Shown: positions 11,135 through 22,168 of the stretch, piece by piece | Layout of the letters: each line of letters begins with the position of its first letter | How positions within the stretch are numbered: position 1 is the first letter of the stretch | DNA from: Phycisphaerales bacterium | Lineage (GTDB): Bacteria; Planctomycetota; Phycisphaerae; Phycisphaerales; SM1A02 | Length of the DNA: 45,381 bases | Direction: 5' to 3' | Assembly (NCBI GenBank): GCA_022446945.1 | Contig: JAKVBW010000002.1 | Location: forward strand, 2,759 to 48,139 | Made by a program: the position numbers and the translations under genes | The notes under the pieces: model-generated | The model's database searches: none | Seen by the model: only the letters and a program-made list of their open reading frames with translations | Told to the model about the DNA's origin: nothing

Positions 11135-11183
11135 CCCTTCAGGATTTCTAAAGCGGCTGAACCGCAAAGAAATCCCTGAGGGA
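11135..11183. other. Long imperfect inverted repeat (stem-loop) between tail-less groEL and dnaJ
   Basis: CCCTTCAGGATTTCT (11135-11149) versus AGAAATCCCTGAGGGA (11168-11183), with inner GCGG-CTGAA-CCGC. Confidence 0.6.
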
Positions 11184-11196
11184 GCAGGAAGACACA

Positions 11197-12810
11197 TCAG
11201 ACAATCGCACCTTCGGCGGGCTCGGCATCATCTGCCAACTCCGTCAGAGCCACATCGGTTGTCAACATCAATCCCGCAACCGAGGCAGCGTTGCGCAGCG
11301 CGGTACGAACAACAAGTGCGGGGTCAATGATTCCCGCCTTCACCAGGTCCTCATATACACCTGTTCCAGCGTTGTAACCAAATCCGCCCTTGCTTTCCTT
11401 CACCTTTTCAACGACGACATCGCCATCGATCCCGGTGTTGTTCGCTATGCAACGACATGGCGCTTCAAGTGCTCGAGCAAGAATGTCAAATCCGTACTTC
11501 GTATCACCCTTTGCTTTGGATCTGCCAGCTTCGACCGCAGTCTGCGCCCGCAGATAGGCCACACCGCCACCAGACACGTAACCCTCCTTGGCAGCCGATC
11601 GAGTTGCAGCAAGTGCATCATCAACGCGATCTTTCCGCTCCTTCATTTCGACTTCAGTGGAGCCACCTACTGAGACGACAGCAACACCGCCGGTCAGTTT
11701 GGCGAGACGTTCCTTGAGTTTCTCCCGGTCATAGTCGCTCGTGGAATTGTCGATTTGTGTGCGAGTCTGATTCGCGCGAAGATCGACGTCTGCCTTCTTG
11801 CCGGCACCCTTGATGATGGTCGTATTGTCCTTGTTGACAATAATTCGCTTAGCTTTGCCAAGTTCACCAACTTCGACATCTTCCAGGTTGCGGCCAAGAT
11901 CTTCGGCGAAGAACGTTCCGCCGGTCAATGAAGCGATATCTCCGAGCATGGCCTTTCGTCGCTCGCCGAATCCGGGGGCCTTCACGGCGCAAACCTGCAG
12001 AACACCACGAAGTCGATTGACGACCAATGCCGCCAGTGCTTCGTTGTCAACGTCTTCCGCGATGAGCAAGAGCGGCTTACCACTACCGGCAACCGTGTTG
12101 AGCAACGGGAGCAGATCTGGCAGACTCGAAATCTTCTTCTCGTAAATGAGAATGTATGCATCCTCAAGTACCGCCTCAGCGGCTTTCGGATCGGTCATGA
12201 AGTAGGGACTGAGGTAGCCCTTGTCAAAAGCCATGCCTTCGACATAATCAAGAGACGTCTCGGCAGCCTTGCCCTCCTCGACCTCAACGACACCATCATG
12301 TCCCACTTTGCCGATGGCCTCTGCGATCAGGTCTCCGATCGCTGTGTCGTGGTTTGCCGAAACTGTCGCGATCTTTCGCAAATCATCTTTGCCACGGCAA
12401 GTTGAAGCAGACGCTTCAATCGCATCACAAGCCACTCCAGCGGCCTGATTGATTCCTCGCTGGATTGCGACGGCGTTACAACCAGCAGCCACCTGTCGCA
12501 AACCCTCGCGGTAGATCGCTTCAGCAATCACAGTCGCAGTGGTGGTGCCATCACCGGCCAGATCGGCCGTTTTCTTGGCTACCTGATGCACCATTTGAGC
12601 ACCCATATTCTCGAAGGGGCCTTCCAACTCGATCTCTTTGGAGACCGAGACGCCATCTCGAGTCACCGCAGGACCACCGAAGGATTTCTGAACAACGACA
12701 TTGCGACCACTTGGGCCCATCGTCGACGATACGGCCCGAGCAAGTTGGCTCACACCGTCCAGGAAAGCTTCCCGCGCATCCGCGTCGTATTTGATCTGCT
12801 TGGCTGACAT
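11197..12810 (-). CDS. groEL: Chaperonin GroEL paralogue lacking a GGM tail
   Basis: [54 protein letters not shown]...[10 protein letters not shown]; ends [14 protein letters not shown]. Confidence 0.95.
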   Translation of the reverse strand: MSAKQIKYDADAREAFLDGVSQLARAVSSTMGPSGRNVVVQKSFGGPAVTRDGVSVSKEIELEGPFENMGAQMVHQVAKKTADLAGDGTTTATVIAEAIYREGLRQVAAGCNAVAIQRGINQAAGVACDAIEASASTCRGKDDLRKIATVSANHDTAIGDLIAEAIGKVGHDGVVEVEEGKAAETSLDYVEGMAFDKGYLSPYFMTDPKAAEAVLEDAYILIYEKKISSLPDLLPLLNTVAGSGKPLLLIAEDVDNEALAALVVNRLRGVLQVCAVKAPGFGERRKAMLGDIASLTGGTFFAEDLGRNLEDVEVGELGKAKRIIVNKDNTTIIKGAGKKADVDLRANQTRTQIDNSTSDYDREKLKERLAKLTGGVAVVSVGGSTEVEMKERKDRVDDALAATRSAAKEGYVSGGGVAYLRAQTAVEAGRSKAKGDTKYGFDILARALEAPCRCIANNTGIDGDVVVEKVKESKGGFGYNAGTGVYEDLVKAGIIDPALVVRTALRNAASVAGLMLTTDVALTELADDAEPAEGAIV

Positions 12811-12846
12811 ACCGTTATCTCCAGTCCTGTTAGTCGAATCAGAATC

Positions 12847-13134
12847 TCACTCGACAATGCCGAGGAGTTCGCTCTCGCGGACAATCAAGTGCTTGACGTT
12901 CTTGATCTCAATCTCAGTTCCCGCATACTTGCCGTAAACAACCGTGTCACCCTCGCGGACGCTCGGTGTCACACGCTCTCCGTTGTCCAAGCGTTTGCCG
13001 GGCCCACAGGCAACTACCTTGCCTTGAACGGGCTTCTCCTTGGCTGACTCGGGAAGATATATGCCGGATTCCGTACGACTCTCCGCCTCGAGTGGGCGAA
13101 TGACGATGCGATCTTCTAGTGGCTTGACTGCCAT
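12847..13134 (-). CDS. groES: Co-chaperonin GroES
   Basis: MAVKPLEDRIVIRPLEAESRTESGIYLPESAKEKPVQGKVVACGPGKRLDNGERVTPSVREGDTVVYGKYAGTEIEIKNVKHLIVRESELLGIVE; start ATG at 13134, so the track ORF is over-extended. Confidence 0.95.
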   Translation of the reverse strand: MAVKPLEDRIVIRPLEAESRTESGIYLPESAKEKPVQGKVVACGPGKRLDNGERVTPSVREGDTVVYGKYAGTEIEIKNVKHLIVRESELLGIVE

Positions 13135-13225
13135 GACTTCTTTCCTGTTCTCCAGCCTTGGGGCCGGTTGTTCCTTAAGTAGTGCCGAGACATCGGCAGC
13201 TAGTTCAATTCTCTTGGGGCGATGT

Positions 13226-15058
<1,833 letters not shown>

Positions 15059-15075
15059 TCACGGAATCTGCTCTG

Positions 15076-16044
15076 TCAGCCCTCTGGATGGGATGGCTCT
15101 GTTCCTGCCAGGTTGGCAGAATCGCCCTCTGACGCCTCAAAAAGCTCGCTCAACTTCGGAGGTGGGTGAATCAGGGATGATCGAACCCACAAGGCATTGG
15201 CCAAGAGATACCACCCACCGATCACCACAAAGAGGGTGCCCATGAGGGCCACTGCCAGCGAAACAATCAACGTGATCTCCGCTGCCATGGATGCGGAAAA
15301 GCCAGCCGCTACCCAGGCGAGCATCGTCACGGCAATGCCGGCAAGCAAGGAGGGGATCCTCTGGCGACGGAAGTCATCGGTTCGGAACAGATAGGAACGC
15401 TGGCCAGCTTCAACAAGTACTCCCCTAAATCCGAGCAATGTCCAGAAGAGGCCCACAAGCGGAATGGCAGGGCCCATCGCCACCACCCAGATGTTCTCCT
15501 CCGCTACCGATGGGGCGATCACTAAACCACCGGCGGCGAGAAGAAGTCCGACCAACATCCAAATCGGGAGCCGCCGTCGGCCCTTTCGGCTCTCACCAGG
15601 CTTTGAGCGAAGATCCCACCAGGCACGAATGCCAAGCGCAGCTGAAAGGAAGGCAAGAGTGCCAAAGAGATAAGGCTGCCCCTCGGGCCACACTCCAGAG
15701 CGCAGACTTCCCACAAATTCCACACTCACGGGAAGTCGTGGGTGAAACACAAGGATGTACAACAGGTTGGCCGTTGCAATCAACGCAATCGCCAGCGCCG
15801 CCAGCACAAGACCCCGGCCTACCGCCTCGGGATTGCGAACAGGTGGCAGTTGATGCGCGCGAGGATCAATCGATCCCGCAATCGAATACGGCACAGGCAT
15901 TCCACATTCCGGACAACGTCCCAGTGCAAGTGAGCCCTGAAGGTCATACCGGCACCCAAGACATAGGAGTGTCTTGGACAACTTGCGACCCTCGAGCGCA
16001 ACAGGGCCATCAGCCCCCATCAGCACCTTTGGGACATCGTTCAT
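15076..16044 (-). CDS. Membrane protein with an N-terminal zinc ribbon
   Basis: LLCLGCRYDLQGSLALGRCPECGMPVPYSI followed by several hydrophobic segments (e.g. GLVLAALAIALIATANLLYILVF, LPIWMLVGLLLAAGGLVIAPSV). Confidence 0.7.
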   Translation of the reverse strand: MNDVPKVLMGADGPVALEGRKLSKTLLCLGCRYDLQGSLALGRCPECGMPVPYSIAGSIDPRAHQLPPVRNPEAVGRGLVLAALAIALIATANLLYILVFHPRLPVSVEFVGSLRSGVWPEGQPYLFGTLAFLSAALGIRAWWDLRSKPGESRKGRRRLPIWMLVGLLLAAGGLVIAPSVAEENIWVVAMGPAIPLVGLFWTLLGFRGVLVEAGQRSYLFRTDDFRRQRIPSLLAGIAVTMLAWVAAGFSASMAAEITLIVSLAVALMGTLFVVIGGWYLLANALWVRSSLIHPPPKLSELFEASEGDSANLAGTEPSHPEG

Positions 16045-16100
16045 GCCACGCCTCCATCAGACACATCAGGGCCAGGCTCGGCGATCTGATTCTGCCGGGC

Positions 16101-16106
16101 TATACT
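16101..16106 (+). promoter_or_regulatory. Candidate -10 box (TATACT) for the moxR-like gene
   Basis: TATACT in the divergent intergenic region, about 15 bp before the ATG at 16121; the -35 is weak. Confidence 0.3.
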
Positions 16107-16120
16107 CGCCCGCCTCGCCC

Positions 16121-17053
16121 ATGAACATGACGGCACTTAATGATCTCCGAAAGAATATCACTTCCGTTTTCCTCGGAAACGAAGCGGCTGTTGACCGTGT
16201 GCTTGTATGCCTACTGGCCAGAGGTCACATTCTGATTGAAGATGTCCCCGGCGTCGGAAAAACGGTGTTGGCCCGTGCCATCGCCCGCAGCATCGATGGG
16301 TCGATTGCCAGGATTCAGTGTACGCCCGATCTGCTGCCGAGTGATGTCACAGGCGTGACGATCTATGAGCGGGAGCAAGCGAGTTTCAGATTCCAGCCTG
16401 GGCCGATCTTCAAGAACATCGTGATCGCTGATGAGATCAATCGAGCAACACCCCGAACACAGTCCGCCCTGTTGGAAGCAATGGCCGAAGAAACCGTGAC
16501 TGTTGATGGTCACACACACGCACTGCCTGACCCCTTCATTGTCATCGCGACACAGAACCCCTATGAGTTTGAAGGCACCTATTTCCTGCCCGAGAATCAA
16601 CTCGACCGTTTCCTTATCCGAATCAGTCTGGGATATCCGGCGCCGACTGACGAAGCACGTGTCATTGAACACCAGCCTGAACGACGGGAACTCAGGGAAC
16701 TTTCTCCCGTCGCAACTCCTGACGACATCGTCAAACTGCGTGTGGCGACCGACGAGGTCAAACTCGATCAGGCATTGATCAACTACATCATCGCTGTTGC
16801 GTCCGCGACAAGGTCTCATGAAGAAGTTCAGATCGGCGTCAGCCCTCGCGGCTCACTTGCGTTAGCCCAAGCAGCCAAGGGAACAGCGCTCCTGGCTGGA
16901 CGCGACTACTGCATCCCCGAGGATGTGGTCTCTAACGTTCTGGCAGTTTTCGCCCATCGCATCATCAGTCGATCCACCATGCATGAAGGCGACACGCTGA
17001 CTGCACGCAGAATCATGCAGCAGATTCTAGAAACGACTCCCAGCCCGGCCTGA
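16121..17053 (+). CDS. MoxR-family AAA+ ATPase
   Basis: Walker A EDVPGVGKTVLARAIA, Walker B IVIADEINRATPRTQSALLEAMAEETVTVDG, VIATQNPYEFEGTYFLPENQLDRFLIRISLGYP; start ATG at 16121 within a longer track ORF. Confidence 0.92.
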   Translation: MNMTALNDLRKNITSVFLGNEAAVDRVLVCLLARGHILIEDVPGVGKTVLARAIARSIDGSIARIQCTPDLLPSDVTGVTIYEREQASFRFQPGPIFKNIVIADEINRATPRTQSALLEAMAEETVTVDGHTHALPDPFIVIATQNPYEFEGTYFLPENQLDRFLIRISLGYPAPTDEARVIEHQPERRELRELSPVATPDDIVKLRVATDEVKLDQALINYIIAVASATRSHEEVQIGVSPRGSLALAQAAKGTALLAGRDYCIPEDVVSNVLAVFAHRIISRSTMHEGDTLTARRIMQQILETTPSPA

Positions 17054-17057
17054 CCCT

Positions 17058-17606
17058 TCAGCCCACGACATGCTTTCTCAGAACTGCAATATCGGGAAGG
17101 TTGCGATACAACCCATCGAAATCGAGTCCATAGCCCACGACAAATGCTTCCGGGATATCGAAACCTACGTAATCGCAGTCGATCTCAACAGCCCTGCGAA
17201 CATCCTTCCTCAGTAGTACGCAGAAGCGGACTTCCTTGGCACCGGCCTGTAAGAGACTGGTCTGAAGGTGGTCCAGTGTGCGACCGCTGTCGAGAATGTC
17301 ATCCACGACCAAGACACTCGCCCCCTTGATGGTCTCGGGCAACAATGCGGACTCCACAATGCCCTGACTTTGTGTTGACTTCCCCGGATAGGACTTCACC
17401 GTTGTCGGTTGAATTCTGAAAGTCAGCGGAAGCAGGCGCACCAGATCAGCTGTGAAGAACAGACTGCCTGTCATGACTGGCATGACTACCAGTCTTCCTT
17501 CATCAGCTTCAGCGCTGAGATCCAAAACCAGCCTTTCCGCCAACTGCTCGATCCGATCGGCAATCGCATCGCGGTCAATGAGAATTCGATCGATATCACT
17601 CAGCAT
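17058..17606 (-). CDS. hpt: Hypoxanthine phosphoribosyltransferase
   Basis: VLVVDDILDSGRTLDHLQTSLLQAGAKEVRFCVLLRK...CDYVGFDIPEAFVVGYGLDFDGLYRNLPDIAVL; likely start MLSDIDRILIDRDAI at 17606. Confidence 0.9.
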   Translation of the reverse strand: MLSDIDRILIDRDAIADRIEQLAERLVLDLSAEADEGRLVVMPVMTGSLFFTADLVRLLPLTFRIQPTTVKSYPGKSTQSQGIVESALLPETIKGASVLVVDDILDSGRTLDHLQTSLLQAGAKEVRFCVLLRKDVRRAVEIDCDYVGFDIPEAFVVGYGLDFDGLYRNLPDIAVLRKHVVG

Positions 17607-17739
17607 GGGTGCGGGGATGCTACCCAGCCAGAACGGGGCCATGTCCGAACGACGCAAAACTCATGTAAGACGTTTCTGGACAACGAGTTCCGTTCTTTCA
17701 TTTGAATCTTGGGCGTCAATTTGATATTGTGGGTCGACT

Positions 17740-19206
17740 ATGGCTACGACGCGAAAAACGGCGACGAAGGCTGGTTCCGGGACCAAAAAGAAGGCTCAGC
17801 GCCAGGGAAAGCGGTCTGGAGGATCCAAGAAGGCCGCTATCGAACCTACTGCGCCGATGATCAAAACCTTCCCATCAGCGGTCAAAGCCCTCTTGGGGCG
17901 GCCCAATATCGAACGTCTCCGACCCGGACGAATCGATAGTGACACTTTCAAACTCGTGCGAATGGAGAAGCTGCTCCAGGCCTTGGACAACCCCCATGAA
18001 GCACTGCATGCCGTACACATTGCCGGAACGATGGGCAAAGGATCAACCGCTGCCATGCTTCAGTCAATGCTGCAAGGATGCGGTTGGACGACAGGCACCT
18101 ATACGTCTCCACATCTGATCGACATCAGAGAGCGCATCGCCATCAATGGTGAGATGATCTCACAAGCGACCTTCACAGACCTTGCGAAGCGTGTCGCGGA
18201 AGCAGCCGACAAGGCGGCCCCAGATGCCTCATTCTTCGAACTGATGACTGCAATGGCATTCCTGCACTTCGAGGAAGAAGCAACAGATATTGCGATCGTG
18301 GAAACCGGCCTTGGTGGACGACTGGACGCAACCAATCTGATCAAGCCTGCGGCTTCCCTCATTACCCGCATTGATCTGGATCACCAGCATCTGCTCGGAA
18401 ACACCCTTGCTGAAATCGCGAAGGAAAAAGCAGGCATCTTCAAGCCAGGAGTACCTGCCCTCTCCGTGAAACAGGAACCAGAAGTCGAAGATGTCCTCCG
18501 CAAGGCGGCTGAAGAAGTCGGTTCCGAACTCCGAATCATCGGAAAGGAAATCGAGTTCAGCACTAGATTCTGTGTGACAGACGATCTCGGCGCACACATG
18601 CGAGTCTGTTTGCTCGGTGATCGCATCCACTACATGCATCTTCCTGTTCCCCTTTCCGGATCACATCAAGCCGACAACTGCGCTCTGGCGCTCTCGGCAC
18701 TCGATCTCCTTGGTAGAGGTGACGACGAGTTTGAGGAATCGGCGATCTTCCGGGGACTTGCCAAAACCTCGCATCCAGGCCGCATGGATCTGGTCTGGAA
18801 ACGTCCTCGCATTCTTGTTGACGGCGCGCACAATCCCGCTGCGCTCCATGCACTGATGCGTGGCATCGGATCGCATATTGCGTTTGACTCAATGATCTGC
18901 ATCTTCGGTTGCAACTCAGACAAGGATGTGGATGCCAATCTTGAAAAGGTTGCCTTGGGCGGTGATAAAATCATCTTCACCAAAGCCTCCGGACAGCCTC
19001 GGGCAGCGGAGCCAGAAGAATTGTCCAAGAGATTTGCAACATTGCGCGGCCGCACATGCCAAACAGCGCCCAATGTCAAGGCAGCAATTGAAATTGCTTC
19101 ACAGGCAGTGGGTCGAGATGACCTCATCTGCATTACAGGCAGTTTCTATCTCGTCGGCGAAGCGATGGCCTTGCTTCAAAATGCAAAGGAAACTCGGGCG
19201 TCCTGA
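17740..19206 (+). CDS. folC: Folylpolyglutamate synthase / dihydrofolate synthase with a basic N-terminal extension
   Basis: HIAGTMGKGSTAAMLQSML, YTSPHLIDIRERIAINGEMI, GLGGRLDATNLI, ILVDGAHNPAALHAL; Lys-rich first ~40 residues. Confidence 0.92.
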   Translation: MATTRKTATKAGSGTKKKAQRQGKRSGGSKKAAIEPTAPMIKTFPSAVKALLGRPNIERLRPGRIDSDTFKLVRMEKLLQALDNPHEALHAVHIAGTMGKGSTAAMLQSMLQGCGWTTGTYTSPHLIDIRERIAINGEMISQATFTDLAKRVAEAADKAAPDASFFELMTAMAFLHFEEEATDIAIVETGLGGRLDATNLIKPAASLITRIDLDHQHLLGNTLAEIAKEKAGIFKPGVPALSVKQEPEVEDVLRKAAEEVGSELRIIGKEIEFSTRFCVTDDLGAHMRVCLLGDRIHYMHLPVPLSGSHQADNCALALSALDLLGRGDDEFEESAIFRGLAKTSHPGRMDLVWKRPRILVDGAHNPAALHALMRGIGSHIAFDSMICIFGCNSDKDVDANLEKVALGGDKIIFTKASGQPRAAEPEELSKRFATLRGRTCQTAPNVKAAIEIASQAVGRDDLICITGSFYLVGEAMALLQNAKETRAS

Positions 19207-19297
19207 GCCAGGACTTTCCGAATGGCCCAATGAAGTGCGGATCGCCCTGATTGAGACCGCAAGGTCCAATCTCCACACCGGGATATGATGCGGCTCC

Positions 19298-22144
19298 ATG
19301 CACGACTCACAGGAAAACCTGCCGATGAAGACCGCTGAGGCGTCTGGCAGTGGTCCCGCGCATCGCTACTCGGCTGAACTGGCTTCATCCTTTGAAGGCA
19401 AGTGGCAATCAGCATGGGAGACTGAAGAAGCCTTCCAGACGCCCAATCCCGGTGACAAGGGCTTCGATCCTGAGGCGGAGCGATTCTATTGCCTCGACAT
19501 GTTCCCTTATCCATCCGGCGCAGGACTGCATGTCGGACATCCTGTCGGCTACATCGGCTCAGACATCATTTGTCGATACAGACGCATGCTCGGCCAAAAC
19601 GTCCTGCATCCCATGGGCTGGGACGCATTCGGTCTTCCTGCCGAACAGTACGCCATCGCAACTGGAGTGCATCCTCAAGTCACGACAGCAAACGCGATCG
19701 AAACCTTTCGGCGTCAACTCAAACAGATCGGTTTTTCGTATGACTGGTCACGCGAATTCGCAACGATGGATGAGTCCTACTACAAATGGACTCAATGGAT
19801 TTGGCTTCAGGCATGGTCAGCCTGGTATGACAATGCGGCTGATCGCGCAAGACCTATTCAAGAACTGGTTGAGGCTCTGGACGCAGGCACGCTCCTGATC
19901 AATGCTGATGGAGAAGTCTGTGCCGCAGATGGAGATCTTCAGAACTGCTGGCCTGAATTGAGTCAACAGGAAAAACGACAACTTCTCGATGGCAAACGCC
20001 TTGCATACATTGATGAGCAGATTGTCAATTGGTGTCCGAAACTCGGCACAGTTCTGGCGAATGAAGAAGTCATTGATGGGCGATCCGAACGGGGTGGGCA
20101 CCCTGTATTGCGAAGACCACTCCGGCAGTGGATGTTCCGGATTACCGCGTATGCCGGCCGGCTTCTCGACTCACTTGAAGACCTTGATTGGCCCGAGTCG
20201 ACACGCATGCAGCAGACGACTTGGATTGGCCGAAGCGAGGGTGCAGATCTTCACTTTCCACTCATCGGTATTGAAGGGTGTCTTGACGTCTTCACGACTC
20301 GTCCGGACACGATCTTTGGCGCAACCTTCATGGTCATAGCACCTGAGCACCCGCTCGTAGAGAGGGTGCTTGCATCAAAATCCGATCTTGATAATCGGGA
20401 TGAGATACTCGGATACGTGGAAGCCGCAAGAAACAGATCTGATGTCGATCGTATGGCGGATTCCAAAACCAAGACTGGCGTGCTGCTTGGTATTGATGCT
20501 GTCAATCCTGCAACGAAAGATGCGATCCCCATCTGGATTGCAGACTACGTCCTGATGGGCTACGGCCATGGTGCCGTGATGGCTGTGCCCGGACACGATG
20601 AACGAGACCACGAGTTTGCAACGCAATTCGATCTTCCGATCCTCGAAGTCGTCGAGGGGCCTGAAAATCAAACTGATGGTTGCTGGAGCGGAAATGGTAT
20701 TGCGATCCATTCTTCTAGTGGATCGCTCAAACTCGATGGACTCTCTACAACTGAAGCGAAAGACGTAGTGATCAAGTGGGCTGAAACTGAAGGCCACGGC
20801 CACGGCAGAACCACTTGGCGCCTCAGAGATTGGCTGTTCTCTCGTCAACGATATTGGGGAGAGCCCTTCCCAATTGTTCACACTGAGGATGGAGCGCAGT
20901 ATCCCGTTTCATCTGGCCAACTTCCTGTCTCGCTTCCATCGATCGACGACTACGCCCCAGTAGAAACGGATGATCCCCAGCCCCTTCTTGGAAAGGTTGA
21001 GGAATGGATCCATACGACAGCAGGTGAAGCAGGTGTCGATCCCGATCTTCTCGCTCCTGATACTCCTGTGCGAAGAGAAGCGAACACGATGCCTGGTTGG
21101 GCTGGTTCATGCTGGTACTACGTTCGGTTCTGCGATCCTCACAACAATGAACGCTTTGTTGGAAGGGAAGCGGAGCAATATTGGCTCGGTCCGAAGGAGA
21201 GTTCTGCTGGCGGTGTGGATCTGTACATCGGTGGCGCGGAGCATGCAGTACTCCATCTGCTCTATGCGCGATTCTGGAACAAACTGCTCCATGATCTGGG
21301 GCACCTCAGCTCCGATGAGCCGTTCCGCCGCCTCTTCCATCAAGGATTGTTGACCAGCTTTGCCTGGAAACGCGAAGATGGTTCACTCGTTCCTGTCGAC
21401 GAGGTTGACGAAGAAGCAGAGGTTGAAAAAGCAACGAATGCGCCTGTGGAACGCATCATTGCGAAGATGAGTAAATCGCTGCGAAATGTCGTCAATCCTG
21501 ATGATGTCATCAGAGATTATGGAGCTGACACACTCAGACTCTATGAGATGTACATGGGTCCACTCGAGGCTTCGAAACCCTGGAACACAAGAGACATCAT
21601 CGGAGTATTCAGATTCCTACAACGAGTCTGGCGCCTCGTCATTGATGAGGAAACCGGCAAAACACAGTTGGTCGACATACCGGACGAATCGGTTGAACGT
21701 CTCCTTCACCGAACAACCGCCAAAGTCAGTGACGACATCGAAAAGATGGCATACAACACTGCGATCGCTGCAATGATCGAGTTTGTGAATGCGGCAACAC
21801 AGGCTGGAGGAATCACAGCCAACCAGCTCGATCGACTTTCTAGGGTCCTCTGCCCCTTCGCACCACACATCGCAGAAGAACTCAGAAGCCGGCTTGGCTG
21901 CGAAGGACTTTGTTCCACTGCATCCTGGCCTGAGGTCGACCCAGCAATGCTCAAAGATCAGATTGTCGTCCTGCCCGTTCAGATCAGCGGCAAGGTCCGC
22001 GCTCGAATCGAAGTCCCTACTGATGCCGGAGAAGAGGAAGTGACAAAAGTCGCGCTCGCTGAGCCGACCATTGCTTCTCTCATCGAAGGAGATCCCCGCA
22101 AGGTGATTGTGATTCCGGGGCGTATCGTGAACATCATTCCTTGA
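19298..22144 (+). CDS. leuS: Leucyl-tRNA synthetase
   Basis: FYCLDMFPYPSGAGLHVGHPVGYIGSDI, WDAFGLPAEQYAI, KMSKSLRNVVNPDDVIRDYGADTLRLYEMYMGP. Confidence 0.96.
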   Translation: MHDSQENLPMKTAEASGSGPAHRYSAELASSFEGKWQSAWETEEAFQTPNPGDKGFDPEAERFYCLDMFPYPSGAGLHVGHPVGYIGSDIICRYRRMLGQNVLHPMGWDAFGLPAEQYAIATGVHPQVTTANAIETFRRQLKQIGFSYDWSREFATMDESYYKWTQWIWLQAWSAWYDNAADRARPIQELVEALDAGTLLINADGEVCAADGDLQNCWPELSQQEKRQLLDGKRLAYIDEQIVNWCPKLGTVLANEEVIDGRSERGGHPVLRRPLRQWMFRITAYAGRLLDSLEDLDWPESTRMQQTTWIGRSEGADLHFPLIGIEGCLDVFTTRPDTIFGATFMVIAPEHPLVERVLASKSDLDNRDEILGYVEAARNRSDVDRMADSKTKTGVLLGIDAVNPATKDAIPIWIADYVLMGYGHGAVMAVPGHDERDHEFATQFDLPILEVVEGPENQTDGCWSGNGIAIHSSSGSLKLDGLSTTEAKDVVIKWAETEGHGHGRTTWRLRDWLFSRQRYWGEPFPIVHTEDGAQYPVSSGQLPVSLPSIDDYAPVETDDPQPLLGKVEEWIHTTAGEAGVDPDLLAPDTPVRREANTMPGWAGSCWYYVRFCDPHNNERFVGREAEQYWLGPKESSAGGVDLYIGGAEHAVLHLLYARFWNKLLHDLGHLSSDEPFRRLFHQGLLTSFAWKREDGSLVPVDEVDEEAEVEKATNAPVERIIAKMSKSLRNVVNPDDVIRDYGADTLRLYEMYMGPLEASKPWNTRDIIGVFRFLQRVWRLVIDEETGKTQLVDIPDESVERLLHRTTAKVSDDIEKMAYNTAIAAMIEFVNAATQAGGITANQLDRLSRVLCPFAPHIAEELRSRLGCEGLCSTASWPEVDPAMLKDQIVVLPVQISGKVRARIEVPTDAGEEEVTKVALAEPTIASLIEGDPRKVIVIPGRIVNIIP

Positions 22145-22168
22145 CATCAACCATGAAGGAGCCGGCTG

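Noticed and set aside
15438-16124. 228-aa plus-strand ORF
   Set aside because: Antisense to the zinc-ribbon membrane protein; composition (Pro/Gln/Arg/Ser-rich) is typical of a spurious ORF.
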